DNA of 64,000 nucleotides from Chitinophagaceae bacterium (GCA_023957575.1 JAMLGU010000001.1:744001-808000), one strand, 5' to 3'; shown: positions 17,231 to 25,707, numbered from the stretch's first letter. A program made the numbers and translations. The notes: generated by a model from the sequence alone, not told the origin.

Positions 17231-19819
17231 TTAGGCAGAGTTTCTACCCGCATTGATGATACCAAAAGAGCAACGCATTACTAACTTACCATAAATGTCT
17301 TTGAGCTCGGTTCCACTTTCATTATGCTCGTCAATGGTGCGGATGGCATTTAAGGCGTACTGTTGTATTGTTACCAAAGGCAATACAATTCTTTCCCTCA
17401 TTCGGATGGATAACTTATCCACAGGGTAATCTTCCATTAAAGTACTATGACCCGAAAGTTTGAACAAATATTCTTTTGTAAGTAAATATTCATCATATAT
17501 CATTTGCCATATTTCACCAAACTTTTCATTTTTCTTGAGATACATAGTAATTGGGAAATAAGATTTTGACATAGCCATTTCACAATTATCTAAGAGCGTT
17601 TTGAGGTAAAGAGAGTTGTTGTATAATTTTTTCACCTCTTCAAACTTGCCAATGTATTCCATCTTTTTCAGGGCAGACCCCACGCCAAAAAAACCGGGTA
17701 CGTTTTGCTTTAGCTGGCTCCAGGAGCCTGCAAACGGAATAGCCCTCAGGTCGCTTAATGACAATGATGTTTGCGAAGGTCCTCTTTTTGCCGGACGGCT
17801 TCCGATATTGGTATCGCTGTAAAACCGCAAAGGACTAACTTCGTAAAGATATTCGGGAAGAAGAGGGTGGTTTTTTAGTTTTATGTATTCATCAAACCCA
17901 TAAGATGATAATTCCTGTAGCAATTCTTCATCCTTACAACTCATGGTTTGCTGGCGCGGTTTAAAAATAAGATTGGTAGCGCCTGCATTCAATAATTGTT
18001 CTATATTAAACTGAGCTGAATCTATTACTCCAAAATTGGCGCTTACTGTTTGCCCCTGAATGGTGAGTTGAATTTCTTTGCTGGATATGTTATTGCCCAT
18101 CGAAGCGTAAAACTTGTGGGTTTTACCACCACCTCTCGAGGGCGGGCCTCCACGCCCGTCAAAGAAAACCACATCAAAACCATACCGTCTTGTTATCCGT
18201 GTTAGCTCCTCCTTTGCACGGTAGATACTCCAGTTTGCCATGAGGTATCCACCGTCTTTTGTGCCATCCGAAAAGCCGAGCATGATGGTTTGTGTATTTT
18301 TTCTGCGTTTTAAATGCTTTTTATAGGCGGGCATGCAATACAGCTCCTGCATTACTGCCGGTGCATTTTGCAAGTCATCAATTGTTTCAAATAATGGGAT
18401 GATATCCACATTGATATGCTCCTCTGCAATACCGGCCATTTTGAACAGGGCAAATACCTCTATCACATTCAACACGCTGGTGCAGTGGCTGATGATGTAC
18501 CGGTTGCACCCCTGCTCTCCATTGCTTTGCTGAATGGCAGCAATTGCATGAGGAATTTGAACAGCATCTTTTAAAACATCATTTTCAAAAACATCAGGAT
18601 TGATTTTTTGATGGATGTTTATAAGCCGGTTTATTTTTTCGTCATTAGCTTGAGTAGCGTAATCAGCGCCTAATATTTCCGGTTGAAGTCTGGCTATCTC
18701 GTTCATCAATTTGATGTGAATACTGCTATCTTGCCTTATGTCTAATGAGGCGAAATGCAATCCGAAAACTTCAAGCCGGTTGAGGAGGCTTTGCACCATA
18801 GACACAAATAGACCATTGTGCCGCTCATTGATGATTTTTTTTATATTTATAAGTGTATTTCTTATTTCCGGCACATTCAATGAAGTCTTATGCCCCGGTA
18901 TAAAAATATTATCGTATAATTTTTGTTCCAATTCTTGCAGTAGTTCTTCCACTCCATCAAAAGTAAGTCTGCGCCTCAGTTTGCGCACATCCATATAATA
19001 ACACTTAATTATAGCGCCACGTAGTGCATCGGCCACCTGAATGGTAGTACTACAGTTTACAAAAGGATTCCCGTCCCTGTCTCCACCCGGCCAAAAACCC
19101 ATTTTTAATATTGAATGGTCTTCAGAAATAATCTCAGAGAATTGGCTTTTTACCGTATTCATGATACGGCCTGCCGCATGGTAAAATACATTTTCCAGAT
19201 ACCAGATCAGGCTTACTGCTTCATCAAAAGGCGTTGGCTTTTTCTTGTTGAAAAATGCTGTTTTTCCCAACTGCTGAAGCAGTGTGTTAATTTCAACAGC
19301 ATCGTTTTTTATTAGCGAACGGCTAAGGTCGTGAATAATGCCCAAAACCGAACTGGGATAAAACTGAGTAGGGTGGGCGGTAAGTACCAGCCTAACTGTA
19401 AAATCTTTAAAAGCTTCTTTTAGTTTGTCTTCTTTGTTGTTTTGCAAAACGTCTGCCAGCAATTGCTTCAATGTGCCCGGCCCTGTAAGGTCATGTGTAC
19501 TTTTGTAAGAAGCATCTTCCAATGCGTCAAAGAGCACCACCTGCCTTTCCACATACTGAATAAAACTGAACATCAGGTTAAGACGTTCTTTTTCATTACC
19601 TCCGGATGTGTGTTTGTTGAAAAATTCATCTACAATTTCCACAGGGCTCTTTCTGGCATGATAACCTTCTTCACAAAGATTTGAAAATAACGAAAGCAAA
19701 ATCCCTGTCTTTTCTATCTTATGAAAAGGCAGAGAGGTGAAAAGGCTGTTATAAAGCTGAAAGCGTGTTCCAACCTCATTTTTAAATTTTATCAAACTTT
19801 TGCTTGCGCTTATATCCAT
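17231..19819 (-). CDS. ppc: Phosphoenolpyruvate carboxylase
   Basis: PEP carboxylase makes oxaloacetate from PEP and bicarbonate to refill the TCA cycle. The 862-residue product is of normal length. Conserved blocks are LTAHPTQFYPSSVLG near residue 145, FWPGGDRDGNPFVN, the active-site MLGFSDGTKDGGYLMANW, the glycine-rich FFDGRGGPPSRGGGK, and LTIQGQTVSANFG. Two spots differ from the textbook pattern: AHPTQ instead of AHPTE, and QGQT where QGE is usual; such variants may be a lineage feature. The gene is alone on its strand, converging on the EnvC-like gene, with a 442-bp gap upstream. Confidence 0.95.
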   Translation of the reverse strand: MDISASKSLIKFKNEVGTRFQLYNSLFTSLPFHKIEKTGILLSLFSNLCEEGYHARKSPVEIVDEFFNKHTSGGNEKERLNLMFSFIQYVERQVVLFDALEDASYKSTHDLTGPGTLKQLLADVLQNNKEDKLKEAFKDFTVRLVLTAHPTQFYPSSVLGIIHDLSRSLIKNDAVEINTLLQQLGKTAFFNKKKPTPFDEAVSLIWYLENVFYHAAGRIMNTVKSQFSEIISEDHSILKMGFWPGGDRDGNPFVNCSTTIQVADALRGAIIKCYYMDVRKLRRRLTFDGVEELLQELEQKLYDNIFIPGHKTSLNVPEIRNTLINIKKIINERHNGLFVSMVQSLLNRLEVFGLHFASLDIRQDSSIHIKLMNEIARLQPEILGADYATQANDEKINRLINIHQKINPDVFENDVLKDAVQIPHAIAAIQQSNGEQGCNRYIISHCTSVLNVIEVFALFKMAGIAEEHINVDIIPLFETIDDLQNAPAVMQELYCMPAYKKHLKRRKNTQTIMLGFSDGTKDGGYLMANWSIYRAKEELTRITRRYGFDVVFFDGRGGPPSRGGGKTHKFYASMGNNISSKEIQLTIQGQTVSANFGVIDSAQFNIEQLLNAGATNLIFKPRQQTMSCKDEELLQELSSYGFDEYIKLKNHPLLPEYLYEVSPLRFYSDTNIGSRPAKRGPSQTSLSLSDLRAIPFAGSWSQLKQNVPGFFGVGSALKKMEYIGKFEEVKKLYNNSLYLKTLLDNCEMAMSKSYFPITMYLKKNEKFGEIWQMIYDEYLLTKEYLFKLSGHSTLMEDYPVDKLSIRMRERIVLPLVTIQQYALNAIRTIDEHNESGTELKDIYGKLVMRCSFGIINAGRNSA

Positions 19820-20261
19820 TATTATTCAATAGTCTTTTTTGTTTGTTAATTATTGCCGGCAAGCAGGGGTTGAAGATAAGGTTTTTTTATAAGAGTTTAG
19901 AATTTTTGTAGCGAGCAACAGTACATATAGCATCGTCCCTTGCGACGCTCCGTTCATTTGTTGTGGATATGGCAGCAGATTATTTATGCAAGGCTTCTTT
20001 TACTCCCTGCAATAAACTATCCTTTAAGGGCGCTGAAGGCGTAAGCCAACTTCCTTCGCCGAGTAAGCTCCACTATTTCAATAAAACTGAAAAAGCTACT
20101 GCTCGCAAAAAACAGCAGCTTTTCTATTGCTTCGCATTGGTCGATTAGAAAAATAAATTCCCTAACGTAAATACTTTAAAGCCGCTGCAACCAAGAAGCC
20201 GGGTTGCGGTTAATGACCATTATTCTGTCAGTTTATTTTTAAGTATCGTTGTACTTTCAAA
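19820..20261. other. 442-bp gene-free region rich in inverted repeats
   Basis: No credible gene is present; a 61-codon frame at 19963-20148 has no family signal. The middle (about 19911-20130) is visibly more G+C-rich than its surroundings and holds several dyads. GCGAGCA at 19911-19917 is inverted at 20100-20106. A hairpin covers 20090-20124 (AAAAGCTACTGCT against AGCAGCTTTT, one bulge). GCAACC/GGTTGC form a stem in the stretch just after 20180. The region also has to contain the ppc promoter. It looks like a decayed or non-autonomous repeat element rather than an ordinary spacer. Confidence 0.45.
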
Positions 20262-21203
20262 TTAAGCTTCTTTCCCTTTTATCATTTTTGATGCAATCAT
20301 TCCTCCTGCCAATGACAAAACGATTACTCCAAGAGACAACCACTCAGGTATATCAATTTGATGAGAAATAATCATTTTTGTTCCAACAAATGCTAAAATT
20401 ACCACTAAACTATAGCCTATATACCTAAATTTGTCCAACATTCCCACTATTAAAAAGTACATTGACCTTAATCCCATAACGGCTAGTATATTTGAGCTAA
20501 AAACGATAAAAGGATCAGCCGTAATTGCTAAAATAGCAGGAATGCTATCAATAGCAAAAAAAAGGTCAGTAAGTTCAATCATGATTAATGCCACAAAAAG
20601 TGGGGTGGCAAATTTTATTCCACCTTTCTTGATAAAAAACTTATCATTATACACAGTCGAAATTACCGGATAAACCTTTTTTATCCATTTATAGATAGCA
20701 AAATCTTTAGCATCCTTTTGCTTTCCATGGCTGAATAACATTTTTAAAGCCGTCAGAATTAAGAAAACTCCAAAAACGTATATCATCCAACTGAACTTTG
20801 TAATCAGTGCCACTCCGAAGAAAATCATTAATGCTCTAAAAACTATAGCGCCTAAGACGCCATAAAACAATACTTCATGCTGGTATTTTTTTGGAATGGC
20901 AAAGGAGGAGAAAATAAGAGCGATAATAAATACATTATCTATACTCAAGGATAACTCAATTAAATATCCTGTAATGTATTTTAATACAGCAATGGTAGGC
21001 GTTAGGTTTGTGGGATTGGCAATCCACTCATTCTGAAATGAAAGATAAATGATTCCAGAAAATAAGAGGGCAACAGTAACCCAAACCCCAGTCCAGATTG
21101 CTGCTTCTTTAGCCTTAATTTCGTGCGGTTTGCGATTAAACACACCTAAGTCTAAGGCCAAAGCTATTACTAGCACAGCTAAAAAAATGCTCCAAACTAT
21201 CAT
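20262..21203 (-). CDS. TerC/Alx family integral membrane protein
   Basis: This 313-residue membrane protein has about eight or nine transmembrane segments. The TerC-family acidic motifs are intact: SLSIDNVFIIALIF in the first half and LTDLFFAIDSIPAILAIT in the second, arranged as two related halves. Members such as Alx and MeeF are linked to manganese export, and TerC to tellurite resistance; none of the other ter genes is here. It is the last gene of an operon DedA, zinc ribbon, TerC, 20 bp behind the zinc-ribbon gene. The whole cassette looks more AT-rich than the flanking housekeeping genes. Confidence 0.9.
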   Translation of the reverse strand: MIVWSIFLAVLVIALALDLGVFNRKPHEIKAKEAAIWTGVWVTVALLFSGIIYLSFQNEWIANPTNLTPTIAVLKYITGYLIELSLSIDNVFIIALIFSSFAIPKKYQHEVLFYGVLGAIVFRALMIFFGVALITKFSWMIYVFGVFLILTALKMLFSHGKQKDAKDFAIYKWIKKVYPVISTVYNDKFFIKKGGIKFATPLFVALIMIELTDLFFAIDSIPAILAITADPFIVFSSNILAVMGLRSMYFLIVGMLDKFRYIGYSLVVILAFVGTKMIISHQIDIPEWLSLGVIVLSLAGGMIASKMIKGKEA

Positions 21204-21223
21204 AAATTATTTTGTGATAAATT

Positions 21224-21472
21224 TTAAAAATCAAATAAATCGCCCAAAAAGCCTTTCTTCTTTTTATAATAATAATCTTTTTCAGAACGATAGTGCTCTT
21301 TGTCGTGATATGTATTTCTTGGTGGCATAGGCTCTTGTTGAACAGATCTTTCTATAATTTTATCAAGCTCACCGCGGTCGAGCCAAATTCCTCTACAATC
21401 GGGGCAATAGTCTATCTCAATTCCATTGCGGTCAGTCATTACTAAGGCTACATTACAAGTAGGGCATTTCAT
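21224..21472 (-). CDS. TFIIB-type zinc-ribbon protein
   Basis: This 82-residue cytosolic protein carries one zinc ribbon with ligands CPTC at the start and CPDC at about residue 23, followed by the family signature RGIWLDRGELDKII. The C-terminal half is polar and basic with a tyrosine- and lysine-rich stretch ending in GFLGDLFDF. Members of this family are common in bacteria but functionally uncharacterised, often beside membrane protein genes. Its start codon overlaps the DedA stop by 4 bp, so the two are translationally coupled, and TerC follows 20 bp later. Confidence 0.88.
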   Translation of the reverse strand: MKCPTCNVALVMTDRNGIEIDYCPDCRGIWLDRGELDKIIERSVQQEPMPPRNTYHDKEHYRSEKDYYYKKKKGFLGDLFDF

Positions 21473-22140
21473 AATTTTGATATTTTTATTTGATTAATTT
21501 TTTTCTTTTTCAAAAATAGTTTGATGATTACGGGTGCCGATACTGTCACCACTATGCCAATTAGAATAAATTCTATGTTTGATTTAACCCAGGTGTTTTC
21601 TCCTAAGAGATAACCCAAGAAAGTAATGCTTCCTACCCAAATGATTGCCCCAATAATATTATAGAAAGAGAATTTTTTAAAATCCATTTCTACAGTACCT
21701 GCTATAACTGGTGCAAAAGTTCTTACAATGGGTAAAAAGCGAGCAATTGCAATGGTAAATCCACCTCTCTTTTCATAAAACTCATGTGCAGTCTGTACAT
21801 GTTTTCTTTTTAAAAACCAGGTGTCTTCTTTCCTGTGTATCAGGTGTTTAAATTTATATCCAAACCAATAACCAAAAAAATTTCCCAAAATTGTTGCACC
21901 TGTAAATAATGCCATCCAAAAGAATAAATTTGGAATGTGTCCGCTAAATGGATAAAGGACTTCATCGGCTGAGGCCATAATCATACCGGAAACAAACAAT
22001 AAAGGATCTCCAGGCAAAAAGAAGCCAATTATTATACCTGTTTCAATAAACAATATTATAAGAACCAAATATAAGCCACCATTTTTCATTATCCAGTCGG
22101 GGTCCATTAAGTGTTGGAGATTTTCTATGATTGTTTCCAT
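21469..22140 (-). CDS. DedA family membrane protein (VTT domain)
   Basis: This 223-residue inner-membrane protein belongs to the DedA/VTT family. Characteristic parts are the re-entrant FFLPGDPLLFVSGMIM near residue 42, GNFFGYWFGYKF, and the conserved basic ARFLPIVRTFAPVIAG near residue 133. DedA proteins help maintain membrane lipid balance, and several members recycle undecaprenyl phosphate. It heads the operon with the zinc-ribbon and TerC genes. A TATTTTTG promoter box lies 18 nt upstream of its start, and a TetR-family gene is divergent across 120 bp. Confidence 0.93.
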   Translation of the reverse strand: METIIENLQHLMDPDWIMKNGGLYLVLIILFIETGIIIGFFLPGDPLLFVSGMIMASADEVLYPFSGHIPNLFFWMALFTGATILGNFFGYWFGYKFKHLIHRKEDTWFLKRKHVQTAHEFYEKRGGFTIAIARFLPIVRTFAPVIAGTVEMDFKKFSFYNIIGAIIWVGSITFLGYLLGENTWVKSNIEFILIGIVVTVSAPVIIKLFLKKKKINQIKISKL

Positions 22141-22158
22141 TTGTTATTTATTAATCTG

Positions 22159-22228
22159 CAAAAATAGTAAAACAGTTTTAAATGATAGTATTACTATTAT
22201 AAAAAAATGTAAAACTTTTATAAATTTG
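22159..22228. promoter_or_regulatory. Divergent promoter region with a TetR-type palindromic operator
   Basis: Two outward -7 boxes are present: TATTTTTG on the minus strand (22159-22166) toward DedA, and TAAATTTG on the plus strand (22221-22228) toward the TetR gene. Between them is the perfect dyad ATAGTA-T-TACTAT (22185-22197), extendable outward by two pairs after one mismatch. The dyad falls where the -33 elements of both promoters should be. One repressor bound there could block both genes, which is a common TetR-family arrangement. Confidence 0.65.
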
Positions 22229-22260
22229 CTTTAAATAATATTCAATAAGAAATAGTGGTT

Positions 22261-22938
22261 ATGGAAATTCAGTTTAAAATTAAAATGAATGAAAGATTAT
22301 ATCTTCGGAATCCGGAAGAAACTGAATTAGGAAGAAGAATATTGAAGCATAGTGTCGAGCTAATCTATAAGCTTGGTTTTGAATCTTTCACCTTCAAAAA
22401 ACTTGCAGAAGAGATTGAATCAACAGAGGCAAGCATTTACCGTTATTTTGAAAACAAGCATAATTTATTGATTTATATTACAGCATGGTATTTTGGCTGG
22501 TTAGCCTATCAAATTAGTTTTCAAACAAATAACATAAAAGATCCTAAGGTAAAGCTGCAAAGGATAATAAATTTATTAGCGCTTTCTATTGAAGACGACA
22601 TACACACACACCATATTGATGAAGGATTATTACATCCTGTTATTGTTGCCGAAGGTTCAAAAACTTATCTTACCAAGCAGGTAGAAAAAGATAATAAAAA
22701 ACAATTTTTTCAGCCATATAAAGATTTATGTAATTTGATTGGAAATATTATTTTGGAAAATAATCCTAATTACAAATACCCAAAGTCCTTAGCTTCCACT
22801 ATTATTGAAGTAGCTCATTTTCAAAATTTCTTTATGCATAATCTTACTTCTCTTACAGATTATAGTAAGAAAAACAATGAAGTGGAAATTGTGGAATTTT
22901 TAAATAATTTAGTCTTTTCAAGTATAGAAAGTAAGTAG
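22261..22938 (+). CDS. TetR family transcriptional regulator
   Basis: This is a DNA-binding regulator of about 225 residues. The N-terminal helix-turn-helix is clear: GFESFTFKKLAEEI, then STEASIYRYFENKHNLLIY. The rest is a helical ligand-binding domain without a recognisable ligand class; it contains an HTHHIDEG stretch with three histidines. A GTG at 22255 would add two residues, but the ATG at 22261 is the simpler start. It is divergent from the DedA, zinc-ribbon, TerC operon and is the obvious candidate for controlling it through the shared palindrome. Confidence 0.9.
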   Translation: MEIQFKIKMNERLYLRNPEETELGRRILKHSVELIYKLGFESFTFKKLAEEIESTEASIYRYFENKHNLLIYITAWYFGWLAYQISFQTNNIKDPKVKLQRIINLLALSIEDDIHTHHIDEGLLHPVIVAEGSKTYLTKQVEKDNKKQFFQPYKDLCNLIGNIILENNPNYKYPKSLASTIIEVAHFQNFFMHNLTSLTDYSKKNNEVEIVEFLNNLVFSSIESK

Positions 22939-22968
22939 CATTTTTGGATATTATTCATAACATAAATG

Positions 22969-23021
22969 TAGATGCTGAATAATGCTTCTGTTATTAAAAA
23001 GCAGGTTTTTAAAAGCATCTA
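22969..23021. repeat. 8-bp inverted repeat downstream of the TetR gene
   Basis: TAGATGCT (22969-22976) is perfectly inverted as AGCATCTA (23014-23021) with a 37-nt loop. No T-run follows the second arm, so a simple rho-independent terminator is unlikely. The rest of the 250-bp gap holds the rplQ terminator and no gene. Confidence 0.35.
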
Positions 23022-23133
23022 AAATTCATAAAATTCGCTTCAAATTATTAGAAAGCAAAAATCGTGCACTAAAAAAATAGTTCGGGCTTTTTAATTTTGT
23101 GGAAATAGAAATTGTACAGTAACATAAGTTGTA

Positions 23134-23162
23134 AAAAAATACCCCGCTTTTGCGAGGTATTT
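23134..23162 (-). terminator. Rho-independent terminator of the alpha ribosomal operon
   Basis: On the minus strand AAATACCTCGC pairs with GCGGGGTATTT (one mismatch) around an AAAA loop and runs into a string of T residues. It is 27 bp after the rplQ stop codon and ends the ribosomal operon. Confidence 0.85.
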
Positions 23163-23188
23163 GAAATGAATTAGAAGTAATTTTTGTT

Positions 23189-23764
23189 TTAAGCTTTTTC
23201 GGCATCAGCATCAGAAGCCGCATCTTCAACCTTCGCTGTCTCAACCTCAACCTCAGTCTTAACCTCAGCCTCTGTCTTAACCTCAGCCTCATTCTCAACC
23301 TTAGTCTCAACCCCAGCCTCAGCCTTCTTCTTTGTGCTTCCGCTTCCGCGACGGCGTGTACGCTTTCCGGCTGCTTTATCTTCGCCGATACCTTTACCGT
23401 AAATTTCGTTGAAGTCAACCAGTTCAATCATTGCTTTTTCTGCAGCATCTCCCGGGCGGGTACCTAATTTGATGATACGGGTATAACCACCGGGGCGACC
23501 GCCAACTTTTCCTGCTACACTGTCAAACAGTTCTTTTACTGCTTCTTTATCTTGCAGATAGCCGAAAACTATACGACGTTGGTGTGTAGTATTTTCTTTA
23601 CTTTTTGTGATTAAAGGCTCAACAAATACGCGCAAAGCTTTTGCTTTGGCAACAGTTGTAACAATTCTTTTGTGTTTAATAAGCTGACAGGATAAATTGC
23701 TTAATAAGGCATCTCTGTGTGCTTTTGTACGGCTTAAATTTTTAATTTTGTCTCCGTGACGCAT
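23189..23764 (-). CDS. rplQ: 50S ribosomal protein L17 with repetitive acidic tail
   Basis: The first part is ordinary L17, which lines the exit-tunnel side of the large subunit: [20 protein letters not shown], then [30 protein letters not shown] and [21 protein letters not shown] non-canonical C-terminal extension of roughly 60 residues follows, basic at first ([14 protein letters not shown]) and then built of alternating Glu/Lys and Val/Ala/Thr. Its DNA is a tandem array of 14 degenerate hexamers (23240-23323). At 191 residues it is well above the usual 120-160. It is the last gene of the alpha operon. Confidence 0.96.
   Translation of the reverse strand: MRHGDKIKNLSRTKAHRDALLSNLSCQLIKHKRIVTTVAKAKALRVFVEPLITKSKENTTHQRRIVFGYLQDKEAVKELFDSVAGKVGGRPGGYTRIIKLGTRPGDAAEKAMIELVDFNEIYGKGIGEDKAAGKRTRRRGSGSTKKKAEAGVETKVENEAEVKTEAEVKTEVEVETAKVEDAASDADAEKA
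23240..23323. repeat. In-frame hexamer array inside rplQ (CTCARY, 14 units)
   Basis: Fourteen contiguous six-base units in perfect register follow the plus-strand pattern CTCAAC, CTCAGY or CTTAAC, with few exceptions (CTCTGT, CTCATT, CTTAGT, CCCAGC). On the coding strand they read GAG/AAG plus GTT/GCT/ACT, giving the Glu-Val/Ala tail of L17. The same hexamer forms the intergenic array at 60665-60712. Confidence 0.85.
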
Positions 23765-23779
23765 GACGTGTAAGTTTAG

Positions 23780-23813
23780 GGTTTGATGTCAGATTATTTC
23801 AAACAATCAAACC
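23780..23813. repeat. 8-bp inverted repeat between rpoA and rplQ
   Basis: GGTTTGAT (23780-23787) is exactly inverted as ATCAAACC (23806-23813), loop 18 nt, in the 106-bp spacer between rpoA and rplQ. There is no T-run. It may be an mRNA processing or stabilising hairpin. Confidence 0.4.
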
Positions 23814-23870
23814 GGGGTTTAAAAAATTCGATTGTACCGTGTCAGGAATTACAATCTACTTGTCTTATTT

Positions 23871-24872
23871 TTAATAATCATCTTTTTCGATGCCCAATCT
23901 CTGCAAATCCATTCCGAAGTTCAAGCCTCTTTCATTCAATACCTGCTCGATTTCGGAAAGTGATTTTTGACCAAAATTTCTGAATTTCATCAAATCTTCC
24001 TGCTCGTATTGAACTAATTCGCTCAAAGAATTGATTTTTGCAGCTTTCAGGCAGTTGAAAGCACGTACAGAAAGATCGAGATCTTCCAACGGTGTTTTCA
24101 ATACTTTACGTAATTGTAAAGTTTGCTCATCTACCATATCTTCCTTCTTTTCTTCCTTATTATCAAAGGTGATATTTTCATCTGTGATGATCATCAGATG
24201 TTGGATAAGGATACGACTGGCTTGTTTTACTGCATCTTCAGGATGAATAGTGCCATCGGTAACTACTTCCATCATCAACTTTTCGAAATCGGTGCGTTGT
24301 TCCACACGCGTATTTTCGATAGTGTATTTAACATTTTTGATGGGAGTGTAGATAGCATCTGTGGGAATATATCCTACCGGAGCATCCTTTACGATATTTT
24401 CTTCGGCGGGCACATAGCCACGGCCTTTACCAATTGTCAGTTCAATATCTAATCTTGCCGACTCATCCATTGTACAAATCAGTAACTCAGGGTTCATGAT
24501 TTGAAAAGCCTGTGTATTATCACCAATGGCGCCTGCCAAAAACTGTTTTTGATTTTTTATTGATAATGAAATTTTCTCGTTTGCAACTTCATGATCCACA
24601 ATTTTCTTGAAGCGTACTTGTTTAAGGTTCAAAATAACCTCAACCACGTCCTCGCTTATGCCTTTGATGGTATCAAATTCGTGGTCAACGCCTTCAATTT
24701 TTACGCCGGTAATAGCATATCCTTCCAATGAGCTTAATAAAACCCTGCGGAGTGCATTACCAATGGTTACACCGTAACCCGGCTCTAACGGACGAAATTC
24801 AAACTGAGCTTCAAAATCCGATGCTTTTTGTAATATAATTTTATCGGGTTGCTGGAAATTTAATATTGCCAT
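23871..24872 (-). CDS. rpoA: DNA-directed RNA polymerase subunit alpha
   Basis: This 333-residue alpha subunit nucleates RNA polymerase assembly. The N-terminal dimerisation domain shows FRPLEPGYGVTIGNALRRVL and LEGYAITGVKIEGVDHEF, and the C-terminal domain, which contacts DNA and activators, shows LDLSVRAFNCLKAAKINSL and FGQKSLSEIEQVLNERGL. A charged linker (KEEKKEDM) joins the two. Length is normal. It follows rpsD by 82 bp and precedes rplQ by 106 bp in the alpha operon. Confidence 0.98.
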   Translation of the reverse strand: MAILNFQQPDKIILQKASDFEAQFEFRPLEPGYGVTIGNALRRVLLSSLEGYAITGVKIEGVDHEFDTIKGISEDVVEVILNLKQVRFKKIVDHEVANEKISLSIKNQKQFLAGAIGDNTQAFQIMNPELLICTMDESARLDIELTIGKGRGYVPAEENIVKDAPVGYIPTDAIYTPIKNVKYTIENTRVEQRTDFEKLMMEVVTDGTIHPEDAVKQASRILIQHLMIITDENITFDNKEEKKEDMVDEQTLQLRKVLKTPLEDLDLSVRAFNCLKAAKINSLSELVQYEQEDLMKFRNFGQKSLSEIEQVLNERGLNFGMDLQRLGIEKDDY

Positions 24873-24954
24873 ATTTTAGATTTTGTTATTGGATATCAGG
24901 TTGTTGTGCTATCAGGAGCTTATCGGCCTCATAGCTTAATAACCAAAAAATAAA

Positions 24955-25560
24955 TTACTTACTGTACAACTCAACAATCAGAGATTCTTTAATGTTCTCG
25001 GGAACACTTTCTCTTTCAGGATAAGTGATGAAAGTACCTTTAAACTCAGTTTCGTTGAAATCAACCCAGCCGAATTTGGGATTTTTGGGTCTAACCTGAC
25101 TGGTTATGGATGAATTGGCTTTACTTTTTTCTTTCAAAGTAATTACATCGCCCGCATTCAGTTGATACGACGGGATGTTAACCACTTCGCCATTTACCTC
25201 AATGTGCTTGTGGCTCACTAACTGGCGTGCAGCAGGACGACTGGGGGCAATGCCCATACGGAAAACTGTGTTGTCTAAACGTGCTTCAAGTAATTTAATA
25301 AGGTTTTCACCGGTAACACCTTTACGACGGTTAGCTTCTTCAAATGTTTTACGGAATTGCTTTTCAAGAATACCGTAGGTGTATTTCGCTTTTTGCTTTT
25401 CGCGAAGCTGTAATGCGTACTCTCCAAGAGTTTTGCGTTTACGCTTTTCGCCGTGCATACCGGGAGGGTTACTGTTTTTACCCAACCATTTACCATTGCC
25501 TAAAATAGGCTCTCCGAAAATACGGGAGATTTTGGTCTTAGGACCATTGTAACGTGCCAT
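24955..25560 (-). CDS. rpsD: 30S ribosomal protein S4
   Basis: This is a primary 16S rRNA-binding protein of 201 residues. The start MARYNGPKTKISRIFGEP and the S4 domain in the middle (LEARLDNTVFRMGIAPSRPA, then ARQLVSHKHIEVNG) are typical. In many bacteria S4 represses its own operon by binding the leader RNA; whether that holds here is unknown. The 231-bp spacer before it, on the rpsK side, is unusually long for this operon and contains a degenerate 7-bp repeat array. Confidence 0.98.
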   Translation of the reverse strand: MARYNGPKTKISRIFGEPILGNGKWLGKNSNPPGMHGEKRKRKTLGEYALQLREKQKAKYTYGILEKQFRKTFEEANRRKGVTGENLIKLLEARLDNTVFRMGIAPSRPAARQLVSHKHIEVNGEVVNIPSYQLNAGDVITLKEKSKANSSITSQVRPKNPKFGWVDFNETEFKGTFITYPERESVPENIKESLIVELYSK

Positions 25561-25651
25561 AATTATACTTTCATTTAAGCTTTTTTAGAAACCGGTACTA
25601 CAATCATTAAAAAGCTTTGGAAAAAATCAATTGAGTACCCTTTTTTGAAAT

Positions 25652-25707
25652 GAATTTATAATTTAAGATTTGAGATATATGATTTGTGGTTTATGATATT
25701 TGTTTTC
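25652..25707. repeat. Degenerate 7-bp tandem array between rpsK and rpsD
   Basis: Eight seven-base units stand in register: GAATTTA, TAATTTA, AGATTTG, AGATATA, TGATTTG, TGGTTTA, TGATATT, TGTTTTC. The consensus is close to WGATTTR. The array lies in the 231-bp spacer between two co-transcribed ribosomal genes. Confidence 0.6.

Noticed and set aside
19963..20148. 61-codon frame MDMAADYLCKASFTPC in the ppc-terC gap
   Set aside because: No family resemblance, no promoter or ribosome site, and it runs through the hairpins of the region.
20161..20225. Possible integron attC site (stem with GTTAATG-like end)
   Set aside because: The core sites do not fit RYYYAAC and GTTRRRY, and no integrase or cassette array is present.
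23026..23427. Arg/Leu-rich 133-codon frame overlapping rplQ
   Set aside because: Its repeats are simply the hexamer array of rplQ read in another frame; rplQ is the real gene.
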